From: Dechloromonas hankyongensis
GTDB taxonomy: Bacteria; Pseudomonadota; Gammaproteobacteria; Burkholderiales; Rhodocyclaceae
Assembly: GCF_022012295.1 (NCBI RefSeq)
Contig: NZ_JAKLTN010000007.1
Location: forward strand, 1 to 64,000
Length of the DNA stretch: 64,000 nucleotides
Reading direction: 5' to 3'
Shown here: positions 1 through 6,899 of the stretch, one piece after another
Layout: every line of letters starts with the position of its first letter
Numbering within the stretch: the first letter of the stretch is position 1
Made by a program: the position numbers and the translations under genes
Notes under the pieces: generated by a model
What the model was told of the DNA's origin: nothing
Seen by the model: the letters and a program-made list of their open reading frames with translations, nothing else
Databases searched by the model: none

Positions 1-210
1 ACCCGCACCGACAAGGCGAGCCCGATCTACGGTATGCCGATTCTGAACGCCGACATGGCGCAGAACGTGATCGTGATCAAGCGCGGGAAAGGCACCGGCT
101 ACTCCGGCGTCGAGAACGCCCTGTTCTATACCGACAACTGCCGCATGCTCTATGGCGATGCCCAGCCGATGGCCGGGGAGATCATTCAGCATCTCAAGGC
201 AATGGGGTAA
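1..210 (+). CDS. pntB: NAD(P) transhydrogenase subunit beta, C-terminal fragment
   Basis: This is the last 69 codons of a gene that begins outside the window. The reading frame starts at base 1 and stops at TAA 208-210. The residues match the NADP(H)-binding domain III of the proton-translocating transhydrogenase beta subunit: a stretch reading SPIYGMPILNAD, then VIVIKRG, GTGYSGVENALFY and a MLYGDA segment, which bind the NADP pyrophosphate and adenosine. The enzyme sits in the inner membrane and couples proton entry to NADPH formation from NADH. The pntA and upstream pntB parts must lie to the left. A dyad repeat at 234-260 follows the stop and may act as the 3' end of the transcript. Identification is from memory of the family and is secure despite the truncation. 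Confidence 0.93.
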   Translation, partial: TRTDKASPIYGMPILNADMAQNVIVIKRGKGTGYSGVENALFYTDNCRMLYGDAQPMAGEIIQHLKAMG

Positions 211-233
211 GACGGGAATCGCTTCCCCCAAAA

Positions 234-260
234 CGTCATTCCCGCTTGCGCGGGATGACG
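234..260. repeat. REP-like dyad downstream of pntB
   Basis: An 11-bp inverted repeat: the left arm reads CGTCATTCCCGC (with one bulged T), then a TTGC loop, then GCGGGATGACG. The GTCATTCCCGC..GCGGGA.TGAC type is a common dispersed intergenic repeat in proteobacteria. A related, more decayed unit lies at 52497-52565. There is no T-run after it, so intrinsic termination is not obvious, although mRNA 3'-end protection for pntB is possible. Confidence 0.6.
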
Positions 261-305
261 TCTATCAGTTAGTGGGGATGAGGAGCGATCGGCGCCTTAA
301 GCCGA

Positions 306-677
306 TCAAAGCCTGGGCGTCGACTCGTTCAACGCTCGCCTGTCGCCAGAGGCCGGGTTATCACGACCCGGCGGCTGACGACTGAAGAAATGCGCGGCAG
401 CGCGCATATCGTCATCGCTCATGTCGGCGACGACCTTGCGCATGTCGCTGCTGTCGCGCGCCCCGGCCTTGAAATGGCGTAGCTGTTCGAGCAAGTAGGC
501 TTCGTTCTGCCCGGCCAGCTCCGGATAGAGCTTGCCGGAACTGTTCCCGGTAACGCCATGGCACAGAAAACAGGTGCCCATCACCTGCTCTTCGCCGCGC
601 TGCATCAGCGAGGCATCGCCGGCCGCCTGTGCCAATGGGGCGCAGCAAGCGGCCAGCAGCACGACCAGACGGCGCAT
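306..677 (-). CDS. Small periplasmic c-type cytochrome (class I, c553/c4-like)
   Basis: A 123-residue exported monoheme cytochrome. Residues 1-19 form a signal peptide (two Arg, a Leu/Val/Ala core, AQA cleavage site). The heme motif CFLCH is at C36-C39-H40, followed by a KLYPELAGQ segment typical of cytochrome c553 and half of cytochrome c4. A Met-rich region (SSDM..VVADMSDDDM) offers the distal ligand. It probably shuttles electrons in the periplasm between a quinol oxidoreductase and a terminal oxidase or reductase; the partner is not shown by the sequence. Its ATG shares one base with the dut stop (TGATG), so it is translationally coupled as the last gene of coaBC-dut-cyt. It is shorter than the two-heme c4 proteins, so it is a single-domain relative. 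Confidence 0.85.
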   Translation of the reverse strand: MRRLVVLLAACCAPLAQAAGDASLMQRGEEQVMGTCFLCHGVTGNSSGKLYPELAGQNEAYLLEQLRHFKAGARDSSDMRKVVADMSDDDMRAAAHFFSRQPPGRDNPASGDRRALNESTPRL

Positions 678-1126
678 CAGGACTTGCCGGTGCTACCGAA
701 GCCCCCCTCGCCGCGATGGCTGGCGTCGAAATCGTCCACCACGTTGAAACCGACCTGCAGCACCGGGACGACCACCAGTTGCGCGATGCGATCCAGCGGA
801 TTCAGCGTGAATGCAGCGTGGCCGCGATTCCACACCGAAACCATTAGTTCGCCTTGATAGTCGCTGTCGATCAGGCCGACCAGGTTGCCGAGCACGATGC
901 CGTGCTTATGACCCAGGCCGGAGCGCGGCAGGATCATCGCCGCCAGCCCCGGATCGGCCAGATGAATCGCCATGCCGGTCGGCACCAGCGTGGTCTGCCC
1001 CGGTTCGACATGCAGCGGGCCGTCAATACAGGCGCGCAGATCAAGACCGGCCGAGCCGGGTGTAGCGTAGTGCGGCGGGTTGTCGCGCAAACGGGTGTCG
1101 AGAATCTTGACGTCGATACGGTGCAT
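677..1126 (-). CDS. dut: dUTP diphosphatase (dUTPase)
   Basis: A 149-residue trimeric dUTPase that hydrolyses dUTP to dUMP and pyrophosphate, limiting uracil incorporation and feeding thymidylate synthesis. The five family motifs appear in order: [10 protein letters not shown] near residue 23, the [11 protein letters not shown] loop, [11 protein letters not shown] with the catalytic Asp, the DRIAQLV motif, and the C-terminal [10 protein letters not shown] arm that closes over the nucleotide. Length is normal for bacterial Dut (about 150). The ATG overlaps the coaBC stop by one base (TAATG), and its own stop overlaps the next ATG. The coaBC-dut pairing is a common conserved arrangement in proteobacteria. 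Confidence 0.97.
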   Translation of the reverse strand: MHRIDVKILDTRLRDNPPHYATPGSAGLDLRACIDGPLHVEPGQTTLVPTGMAIHLADPGLAAMILPRSGLGHKHGIVLGNLVGLIDSDYQGELMVSVWNRGHAAFTLNPLDRIAQLVVVPVLQVGFNVVDDFDASHRGEGGFGSTGKS

Positions 1127-2319
1127 TACATTTTTCCTGTTAACAATTGGGCAATATGCTCGACCAGCTGGCGAGCGAGTACGGATTTGGGCGCCGGCGT
1201 CAGCGGATGCGAGCCATGGTCGTCGAACAGCACCAGCCGGTTGTCGTCACCGCCGAAGCCATCCTGGATCAGGTTGCCGGCGATCAGCGGGATATTCTTC
1301 TTGCGCCGCTTGGTCTGCGCATACTCTTCCAGATTGCGGCTCTCCGCCGCGAACCCGACGCAGAACGGACCGTTCTTCAAAGCGGCAACTTCGGCCAGGA
1401 TGTCCGGGTTCTCGATCAGCTCGATCGGCGGAATACCGCCGGTGTCCTTCTTCAGCTTGTGCTCGGCGGCATTGTTCACACGGTAATCGGCCACCGCCGC
1501 CACGCCGACGAAGACATCCGACCCTGCCGCGCGGGCCATCACGGCCGCATGCATGTCGAGCGCACTCCGCACTTTGACCCGCTCGACGCCTTGCGGCACC
1601 GCCAGATCGACCGGTCCGGAGACCAGCGTCACCGCGGCGCCGGCCTGCCGCGCGGCACGGGCCACGGCATAGCCCATGCGCCCGGACGACAGGTTGGTGA
1701 TGCCGCGCACCGGATCGATGGCTTCGAAGGTCGGCCCGGCCGTGATCAGCACCTTGCGGCCGGCCAGAACCTTGGGCGCGAAGAAGGCAACGACCTCCTC
1801 GACGATTTCCTCCGGCTCCAGCATGCGGCCGGCGCCAATTTCGCCGCAGGCCTGCTCGCCGCTGGCCGGACCGAGCATCTGCACGCCGTCAGCCTGCAGC
1901 TGGCTGACATTGCGCCGGGTCGCCGGGTTTTCCCACATCTGGCGGTTCATGGCCGGGGCGACAAGCAGCGGGCAGTCGCGGGCCAAGACCATGGTCGCCA
2001 GCAGATCGTCGGCCATGCCGTGGGCAATGCGGGCCAGGAAATCGGCGGAAGCCGGCGCGACCACAATCAAATCAGCGGAGCGCGACAGGTCGATGTGCGC
2101 CATGGCGTTCGGCATACGTGCGTCCCACTGGTCGAGATAGACGGGCTGGCCGGACAGCGCCTGGAAGGTGGTTGCCGTCACGAAATGCGTCGCCCCTTCG
2201 GTCATCGCCACCTGGACGTCGGCCCCCTGCTTGCCCAGCAGGCGAACCAGTTCGGCCGCCTTATAGGCGGCAATCCCGCCGGTCACGCCGAGGACGATGC
2301 GCTTACCATTTAATTCCAT
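1126..2319 (-). CDS. coaBC: Bifunctional phosphopantothenoylcysteine decarboxylase / phosphopantothenate-cysteine ligase
   Basis: A 397-residue fusion for steps two and three of coenzyme A synthesis. The N-terminal CoaC flavoprotein part begins [17 protein letters not shown], with [12 protein letters not shown] (Asn and Met of the decarboxylase active site) and the [13 protein letters not shown] substrate-clamp cysteine motif. The C-terminal CoaB ligase part begins at [20 protein letters not shown], with VAAVADYR and the CTP-binding KLKK region. The reading frame is open for 48 further codons upstream, but ATG 2319 (MELNGKR) matches family starts and leaves a short leader. It heads a leftward operon with dut and a cytochrome, divergent from radC. 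It complements panB, panC and panD at 57.8-60 kb in the same pathway. Confidence 0.96.
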   Translation of the reverse strand: MELNGKRIVLGVTGGIAAYKAAELVRLLGKQGADVQVAMTEGATHFVTATTFQALSGQPVYLDQWDARMPNAMAHIDLSRSADLIVVAPASADFLARIAHGMADDLLATMVLARDCPLLVAPAMNRQMWENPATRRNVSQLQADGVQMLGPASGEQACGEIGAGRMLEPEEIVEEVVAFFAPKVLAGRKVLITAGPTFEAIDPVRGITNLSSGRMGYAVARAARQAGAAVTLVSGPVDLAVPQGVERVKVRSALDMHAAVMARAAGSDVFVGVAAVADYRVNNAAEHKLKKDTGGIPPIELIENPDILAEVAALKNGPFCVGFAAESRNLEEYAQTKRRKKNIPLIAGNLIQDGFGGDDNRLVLFDDHGSHPLTPAPKSVLARQLVEHIAQLLTGKM

Positions 2320-2368
2320 TGTCTTACCGTTAGAATTCGATTCTGCACATTCTACTCTTGGAAAGAAA
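2320..2368. promoter_or_regulatory. Divergent coaBC / radC promoter region
   Basis: The 49 bases between the two start codons hold a TAGAAT hexamer on each strand: 2331-2336 reading toward radC and 2354-2349 reading toward coaBC. These place transcription starts near 2343 on both sides and give leaders of roughly 25 nt. A small dyad AGAAT-TCG-ATTCT covers 2332-2344. No convincing -35 hexamers are present, so this assignment rests on the -10 matches alone. The radC SD is GGAAAG just before its ATG. Confidence 0.4.
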
Positions 2369-3049
2369 ATGGCGATCACCGACTGGCCGGAAGGCGAACG
2401 ACCGCGCGAGCGACTACTCGCCCACGGCCCGGCGGCACTCTCCGATGCCGAACTGCTGGCCATCTATTTACGCGTCGGGGTGCGTGGCAAGAGTGCCGTC
2501 GACCTGGCACGCGATCTGCTGAACCGCTTCGACGGCAAGCTCGGCGTGCTGGTCGAAGCCTCGCTGAAAGAACTGGCCAGCGTGTCCGGCATCGGCATGG
2601 CCAAGGCCGCCCAGTTGAAGGCCAGCTTCGAACTGGCCCGTCGTGCCTTGTCGCAGGAAATGGGCAGTCGCGACAACTTCACATCTCCCGGCAAGGTGCG
2701 CGACTGGTTGCGCCTGAAACTCGCTCACCGGCCGCAGGAAATCTTCATGGCCCTGTGGCTGGATGCGCAGAACCGCCTGCTCAAAGCCGAGGAATTATTC
2801 ACCGGTTCGCTGACCCAGACATCTGTTTACCCAAGAGAGGTAGTCAAGGCAGCGCTGTCTCATAATGCAGCCGCCGTTATCCTGGCGCATAATCACCCCT
2901 CCGGTGTAGCCGAACCGTCCAGGGCCGACGAAATGCTCACCCGCTCATTGAAGGAAGCCCTGGCCATGGTCGATGTCAAAGTTCTCGACCATTTCATCGT
3001 CGCCGGTACCACCCTGCCGCTATCGTTTGCCGAGCGCGGCTTGTTATGA
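2369..3049 (+). CDS. radC: RadC/MPN+ (JAMM) domain protein
   Basis: A 226-residue protein of the RadC (YicR) family. The N-terminal third holds a helix-hairpin-helix region ([16 protein letters not shown]). The C-terminal part is an MPN+/JAMM metalloprotease-like domain with the metal-binding pattern [15 protein letters not shown] (H-x-H-P-S-G...D). The historical DNA-repair role of RadC was withdrawn for E. coli, and the true substrate is unknown. Translation is likely from ATG 2369 ([16 protein letters not shown]), the conserved start of the family, preceded by GGAAAG; an upstream in-frame extension overlaps coaBC and its promoter and is rejected. rpmB follows 81 nt downstream with its own promoter, an order (coaBC, radC, rpmB, rpmG) widespread in proteobacteria. 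Confidence 0.94.
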   Translation: MAITDWPEGERPRERLLAHGPAALSDAELLAIYLRVGVRGKSAVDLARDLLNRFDGKLGVLVEASLKELASVSGIGMAKAAQLKASFELARRALSQEMGSRDNFTSPGKVRDWLRLKLAHRPQEIFMALWLDAQNRLLKAEELFTGSLTQTSVYPREVVKAALSHNAAAVILAHNHPSGVAEPSRADEMLTRSLKEALAMVDVKVLDHFIVAGTTLPLSFAERGLL

Positions 3050-3064
3050 AAATGCAGAAACCCC

Positions 3065-3094
3065 TTGATCCCATTCGGGACTTTTGGTTATACT
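3065..3094 (+). promoter_or_regulatory. Sigma-70 promoter of rpmB-rpmG
   Basis: TTGATC at 3065-3070 and TATACT at 3089-3094 with an 18-bp spacer, giving a predicted start near 3101 and a leader of about 30 nt ahead of rpmB. This is one of the best promoter matches in the window, as expected for a ribosomal protein operon. Confidence 0.7.
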
Positions 3095-3130
3095 CACGGG
3101 CTTTCTTCTAGCGAATTCTGGAGCACCATC

Positions 3131-3364
3131 ATGGCGCGAGTCTGCCAAGTAACGGGTAAAGCCCCGATGGTTGGGAACAACGTATCCCACGCCAACAACA
3201 AAACGAAGCGCCGCTTCCTGCCGAACCTGCAGTATCGTCGTTTCTGGGTCGAAACTGAAAACCGCTTCGTGCGCCTGCGCGTTTCCAACGCCGGCCTGCG
3301 CATCATCGACAAGAAGGGCATCGAAGTCGTTCTGGCCGATCTGCGTGCCCGCGGCGAAGTCTGA
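3131..3364 (+). CDS. rpmB: 50S ribosomal protein L28
   Basis: A 77-residue ribosomal protein of the large subunit. The sequence opens [29 protein letters not shown], the standard bL28 start, followed by [11 protein letters not shown] and the C-terminal [17 protein letters not shown] segment. Length matches the family (77-78). A SD-like GGAG lies ahead of ATG 3131. An in-frame extension to 3065 runs across the promoter and is not translated. It is co-transcribed with rpmG 19 nt downstream. Confidence 0.98.
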   Translation: MARVCQVTGKAPMVGNNVSHANNKTKRRFLPNLQYRRFWVETENRFVRLRVSNAGLRIIDKKGIEVVLADLRARGEV

Positions 3365-3383
3365 TTAAGGAAGGATACGAAAA

Positions 3384-3551
3384 ATGGCTAAAGGCGGTCG
3401 CGAAAAGATCAAGCTGGAATCTACAGCTGGTACCGGACACTTCTATACCACCTCCAAGAACAAGCGCACGACGCCTGAAAAACTGGAGTTCATGAAGTAC
3501 GATCCGAAGGCCCGTAAGCACGTCGCTTACAAGGAAGTTAAGCTGAAGTAA
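3384..3551 (+). CDS. rpmG: 50S ribosomal protein L33
   Basis: A 55-residue bL33 protein of the large subunit: [14 protein letters not shown], then [14 protein letters not shown] and [23 protein letters not shown]. The SD AAGGA (3369-3373) precedes ATG 3384. It lacks the CxxC zinc-ribbon cysteines, so it is the C-minus, zinc-independent form. It ends 23 nt before a strong bidirectional terminator and closes the rpmB-rpmG operon. Confidence 0.97.
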   Translation: MAKGGREKIKLESTAGTGHFYTTSKNKRTTPEKLEFMKYDPKARKHVAYKEVKLK

Positions 3552-3574
3552 TTCAGCTGACTCCGGCATTCGAC

Positions 3575-3604
3575 AAACCCGCCTTTCGGCGGGTTTTGTT
3601 TTTT
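3575..3604. terminator. Rho-independent terminator after rpmG (bidirectional)
   Basis: Stem AAACCCGCC (3575-3583), loop TTTC, stem GGCGGGTTT (3588-3596), then a T-rich tract to about 3604. The A-run before the stem gives a U-tract on the opposite strand as well, so it can also stop leftward dsbB transcription, whose stop codon lies at 3604-3606. Confidence 0.9.
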
Positions 3605-4101
3605 CAGTTCCGGAATTTGCTCCGGAAAAGCAGAGCGGCATAAACCACGATGCCGGCAAAGATGACGACCGACCAGTTGGCCATCGACATGCCGAGGAAT
3701 TCCCAGTCCCGACTGGTGCAGAAGCCGGTGGCCAGGAACAGGGAGGGCATCTGCATGCCTAACCAGTCGACCAGGCTCTCGATGGCGTTCGGATCGGTAA
3801 AGCTGCACTCCGGAGCGAGGTGCGGGTAAGCCTGCATCCACGTCTGATAGGCCGCCACGCCGAAACCCAGCCCCGCCAGGCCGACGGTCAGCGCCGACCA
3901 GAGCAGGCGTCCGGCCGGCACAGCCCAGCCGAGCAGGCCGATCACACCGATCACCATATAGAGCAGGCGCTGGAAAATGCACAGCGGACAAGGCGCCAGG
4001 CGCAACAAGCTCTGCAGCTCCATGCCCACGGCCACCAGACCGAGGCAACCCAATCCCAACGTCGCAAACCACGCCCGCACGGGCACTCTCGACCACATCA
4101 T
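3604..4101 (-). CDS. dsbB: Disulfide bond formation protein DsbB
   Basis: A 165-residue inner-membrane protein with four hydrophobic helices. It reoxidises DsbA and passes electrons to ubiquinone or menaquinone. The first periplasmic loop holds the CPLC redox pair (C38, C41, in APCPLCIFQR) and the second loop holds C99 (PECSFTD) and C128 (GFCTSRD). Length is typical (160-176). ATG 4101 is chosen because GGAAG sits 7 nt ahead of it on the minus strand; an upstream open frame to 4236 crosses the divergent promoter region. A TAGAAT -10 on the minus strand (4136-4131) would start transcription about 24 nt before the ATG. No dsbA is in the window. Confidence 0.93.
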   Translation of the reverse strand: MMWSRVPVRAWFATLGLGCLGLVAVGMELQSLLRLAPCPLCIFQRLLYMVIGVIGLLGWAVPAGRLLWSALTVGLAGLGFGVAAYQTWMQAYPHLAPECSFTDPNAIESLVDWLGMQMPSLFLATGFCTSRDWEFLGMSMANWSVVIFAGIVVYAALLFRSKFRN

Positions 4102-4226
4102 CGGCAGCTTCCAAAAATTAACCAGCACGCATTCTAAGCCAGAGCTGCGCCGCACCGTCGAGCGGAGAACATCCGTTTGGCCCGGGCATGGTGGACCACG
4201 GCCCGGCTGACCGTTAAGATTGGCGG

Positions 4227-4931
4227 ATGAATACACGCATCCTCCTTGTCGAAGACGACGAACGGCTGGCTGAACTTACCGCCGAATACCTCACCAAGAA
4301 TGACCTGGAAGTCTCCATCGAACCGCGCGGCGATGTCGCCGAGACGCGCATCCTGGCTGAACAACCCGACCTGGTCATACTCGACGTCATGCTCCCCGGC
4401 AAGGACGGCTTTGAAGTGTGCCGCGCCGTGCGCACCCAGTACCGCGGCGTGATCCTGATGCTGACCGCCCGCGACGAGGATTTCGACCAGATTCTCGGCC
4501 TCGAGATGGGCGCCGACGACTACATCGCCAAGCCGGTCCAGCCGCGCGTCCTGCTCGCCCGCATCAAGGCCCTGCTCCGCCGCCTGCCCACGCCTGGCGA
4601 CGCCCCGGCCGGCGAAGCGGACAACATGGTCTTCGGCCAGTTCCGGATCAGCCAGGCGACACGCACCGCCTCCCTGGCCGGCGAGACCATCGATCTGACG
4701 ACGGCCGAGTTCGACTTGCTGTGGCTGCTCGCCACACACGCCGGCAATGTCCTGTCGCGCGACGACCTGCTGCAGGAACTGCGCGGCATCGGCTTCGACG
4801 GCCTGGACCGCTCCATCGACGCCCGCATCTCCCGGTTGCGCAAGAAATTGAACGACGACCCGGACAATCCGACCCGCATCAAGACCGTGCGCGGCAAAGG
4901 CTATCTGTTCAGCAAACATGACTGGAACTGA
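4227..4931 (+). CDS. OmpR-family response regulator, RstA-like
   Basis: A 234-residue transcription regulator. The receiver domain (residues 1-115) has the acidic pocket EDD at 9-11, phosphoacceptor D53 (LVILDVMLPGKDG), the Thr of MLTARDE and the Lys of AKPVQP. The C-terminal winged helix (about 132-230) has TTAEFDLLWLL and the wing motif RIKTVRGKGYLFS. Overall sequence and its partner resemble the RstA group. ATG 4227 follows a GGCGG SD. It overlaps the sensor kinase by 14 nt. A likely target is the short transcript starting at about 6461, where 11-bp-period direct repeats sit at the position expected for an OmpR-type activator. Confidence 0.92.
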   Translation: MNTRILLVEDDERLAELTAEYLTKNDLEVSIEPRGDVAETRILAEQPDLVILDVMLPGKDGFEVCRAVRTQYRGVILMLTARDEDFDQILGLEMGADDYIAKPVQPRVLLARIKALLRRLPTPGDAPAGEADNMVFGQFRISQATRTASLAGETIDLTTAEFDLLWLLATHAGNVLSRDDLLQELRGIGFDGLDRSIDARISRLRKKLNDDPDNPTRIKTVRGKGYLFSKHDWN

Positions 4932-6354
4932 CTCGCCAGCCGAAGAGAAGCCGGCCAAGGAACAAAACCAGGGGCTGGCCCGTTCGCTGTTCCGGGTCTC
5001 GCTGCCGCGCTGGCGGGGCAGCCGCTACAGCCTGTCGCGGCTGTTCTTCAACTTCTACCTGCTGGCCATGGGCTCCTTCGTGGCGATCGCCTTCACCGCC
5101 GATTTCGTCATTTCGACGGCGCAGCGCGGCATTACCGACGACTATGCCCGCCGCTTCATGCGCGGCACCATTACGCTGATCGAGGACGAACTGTTCCGCC
5201 ATCCGCGCCGCGAATGGCAAAGGCGGATCGGCGAGATCGACGACAAGTTCTCATACAGCCTGGGCATCGTCGAACGCATTTCGCTCGACCGCACCCTGAC
5301 CCCGGCGCAGGTCAACAAACTGGACGCCGGCGACATCGCCATCGACCACGACGGCGACATCATGTACCACCGCCTCGGCACCTCCAGCCAGGTGTTGGTC
5401 GTCGGCCCGCTCGCCTCCAGCCGCAATCCCGAACTGACCGACCGCCTGCCGCTCGAGCTGCGCCTGCGCCTGCTGACCTGGAGTCTGATCGGCGTCATCT
5501 TCGCCATTGCCCTGTGGTTCTGGATACGCCCCGTGTGGCGCGACCTGGAAGCCTTGCGCCAGACCGCCCGCGACCTCGGCGACGGCCATTTCGATTCCCG
5601 CTCACCCGCTGCCAGAACCCAGCTCTTCGCCCCCCTGTCCGACACGATGAACAGCATGGCCGATCGCATCCGCCAACTGCTCGCCACCCATCGCGAACTG
5701 TCCTGCGGCATCTCGCATGAACTGCGCACGCCGATCGCCCGCATGCGTTTCGCCCTGGAAATGCTCACCGAAACCGACGAACGCGCGGAGCGCGAACGCC
5801 TGTGGGCGATGATGGAAGCCGATCTCGACGAACTCGACCAGTTGATCGATACCAGCCTGACCTACGCCCGCTTCGAACGCGAGGCGCCGGAACCGCACTT
5901 CTCCAGCGTCAAGTTCGCCGAATGGCTGACCGACGAGGTCGATTCCGTCCGCCTGCTCGGCCGCCAGCTGGCAGTGACCGTCGATACGACACGCCTGCCG
6001 GACCACCTGCACATCGACCTCGACCGCAAGGCCATGCCCTACGCCCTGCGCAACCTGCTGCGCAACGCCTTCAAGTACGCCAGCAAGCACATCTCGGTCA
6101 ATGCAGAGATGGTCGGCGAGGACATCCGCATCAACGTCGACGACGACGGCATCGGTATCCCGCCGGAAGAACGCGAACATGTCTTCTCGGCCTTTACCCG
6201 CCTCGACCGCTCGCGCGACCGTTCAACCGGCGGTTACGGCCTCGGCCTGGCCATCGCCCGCCGGGTACTCGAACTGCATGGCGGCACAGCCACGGCCGAT
6301 GCCTCGCCGCTCGGTGGAGCACGCTTCACGCTGACCTGGAAAGCCCACCAGTAG
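4918..6354 (+). CDS. Sensor histidine kinase, RstB-like
   Basis: A 478-residue membrane kinase partner of the preceding regulator. A basic cytoplasmic N-terminus (1-40) is followed by TM1 (about 43-66), a periplasmic sensor region (70-182), TM2 (about 185-204), HAMP (205-257), HisKA with phosphoacceptor H267 (LSCGISHELRTPIARM), and a HATPase_c domain with N-box LRNLLRNAFKYASKH, G1 DDDGIGIP and the GGYGLGLAIARR G2 box. Translation is coupled to the regulator by overlap. The signal is unknown; the periplasmic domain is about 110 residues with no cysteine pair or recognised ligand motif. Confidence 0.92.
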   Translation: MTGTDSPAEEKPAKEQNQGLARSLFRVSLPRWRGSRYSLSRLFFNFYLLAMGSFVAIAFTADFVISTAQRGITDDYARRFMRGTITLIEDELFRHPRREWQRRIGEIDDKFSYSLGIVERISLDRTLTPAQVNKLDAGDIAIDHDGDIMYHRLGTSSQVLVVGPLASSRNPELTDRLPLELRLRLLTWSLIGVIFAIALWFWIRPVWRDLEALRQTARDLGDGHFDSRSPAARTQLFAPLSDTMNSMADRIRQLLATHRELSCGISHELRTPIARMRFALEMLTETDERAERERLWAMMEADLDELDQLIDTSLTYARFEREAPEPHFSSVKFAEWLTDEVDSVRLLGRQLAVTVDTTRLPDHLHIDLDRKAMPYALRNLLRNAFKYASKHISVNAEMVGEDIRINVDDDGIGIPPEEREHVFSAFTRLDRSRDRSTGGYGLGLAIARRVLELHGGTATADASPLGGARFTLTWKAHQ

Positions 6355-6399
6355 GCCATTTCCGGCCCTGTTACAAAGCGTCACAGAAGATCAAAACCC

Positions 6400-6454
6400 G
6401 TTACCTCGGCGCAACGCTGACGCAACAGACGCCCGGCGCCGGCCTCTCTAGAAT
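6400..6454 (+). promoter_or_regulatory. Promoter with 11-bp-period direct repeat, candidate response-regulator site
   Basis: A TAGAAT -10 lies at 6449-6454 with no -35 hexamer. Upstream, CGCAAC occurs twice at 6410-6415 and 6421-6426, exactly 11 bp apart, ending at about -35. GTTAC occurs at 6370-6374 and 6400-6404. OmpR-family regulators bind tandem repeats with about one helical turn spacing next to poor -35 boxes, so the adjacent RstA-like regulator is the obvious candidate. This is inference from spacing and position. Confidence 0.45.
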
Positions 6455-6506
6455 GCGAGGCATGTCGGAAAACAAAGCCCGCCAAGAGGATGACGAGGAA
6501 ATGAAA

Positions 6507-6608
6507 ATGAACATCAAGCAATTTATCGAAGCCGCCCGCCGCTACCTGTTCGAGCTGGCGCCCGTGCAACCTGCCCTGGCCACCATTCCCGTCCGCAAGG
6601 ATCGCTGA
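6507..6608 (+). CDS. Small protein, 33 residues, unknown function
   Basis: A short reading frame beginning MNIKQFIEAARRYLFEL and ending PVRKDR, with a central APVQPALAT. The first half can form an amphipathic helix with aromatic and basic faces; there is no signal peptide or clear membrane segment. ATG 6507 is preferred because GAGG lies 8 nt upstream. In-frame ATGs at 6501 and 6462 give 35 or 48 residues, but a predicted transcription start near 6461 would leave the 6462 start without a leader. Its TGA overlaps the ATG of the next small gene (TGATG), so the two are translationally coupled. I do not recognise a family. The context (own promoter, SD, coupled partner, terminator, downstream of a two-component pair) argues that it is real. 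Confidence 0.55.
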   Translation: MNIKQFIEAARRYLFELAPVQPALATIPVRKDR

Positions 6609-6787
6609 TGGCCTTTGTGGACAACCTGCCGGTCAGTGAATCGCTCGGCGTCTTCGTCGGCATCACGGGTTACGACTGGCTGGCCGAAGGCCAAGCCGAA
6701 CCGGTCAAGGCGGCCATTGCCGCCATCGCCGCCGGCGGCATCATCGCCATCGCCCGCGTCTTGTTGAAGCACCGCAAAAAGGGCTGA
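6608..6787 (+). CDS. Small single-pass membrane protein, 59 residues
   Basis: A 59-residue protein: an N-terminal MAFVDNLPVSESLGVFVGITGYDWLAEG, then a hydrophobic helix of Ala/Ile (about 32-51, AAIAAIAAGGIIAIARVLL) and a basic end KHRKKG, which predicts an N-out or membrane-edge peptide with cytoplasmic C-terminus. The ATG shares its A with the preceding stop codon. A canonical terminator follows 65 nt later. I do not recognise a named family. Location after an RstA/RstB-like pair suggests a stress-induced membrane peptide or a feedback regulator of the kinase; this is inference. Confidence 0.6.
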   Translation: MAFVDNLPVSESLGVFVGITGYDWLAEGQAEPVKAAIAAIAAGGIIAIARVLLKHRKKG

Positions 6788-6851
6788 ACCGCCGCATCAC
6801 CGTACTGATTACCCTCCTCTCGAATTTCCCCCGATTCGAGACCTCCCTGTT

Positions 6852-6880
6852 ACCCCGCCCTCGTGGCGGGGTCTTTTTTT
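6852..6880 (+). terminator. Rho-independent terminator after the small-protein operon
   Basis: Stem ACCCCGCC (6852-6859), loop CTCGT, stem GGCGGGGT (6865-6872), followed by TCTTTTTTT to 6880. There is no U-tract in the opposite direction, so it serves the rightward transcript only; the leftward receptor gene ends 20 nt further on. Confidence 0.9.
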
Positions 6881-6899
6881 GCAGGCTGCCGGCGGGCGA

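Noticed and set aside
6462..6506. Earlier ATG (6462) for the first small ORF
   Set aside because: It falls on the predicted transcription start and has no SD, while ATG 6507 has GAGG 8 nt upstream.
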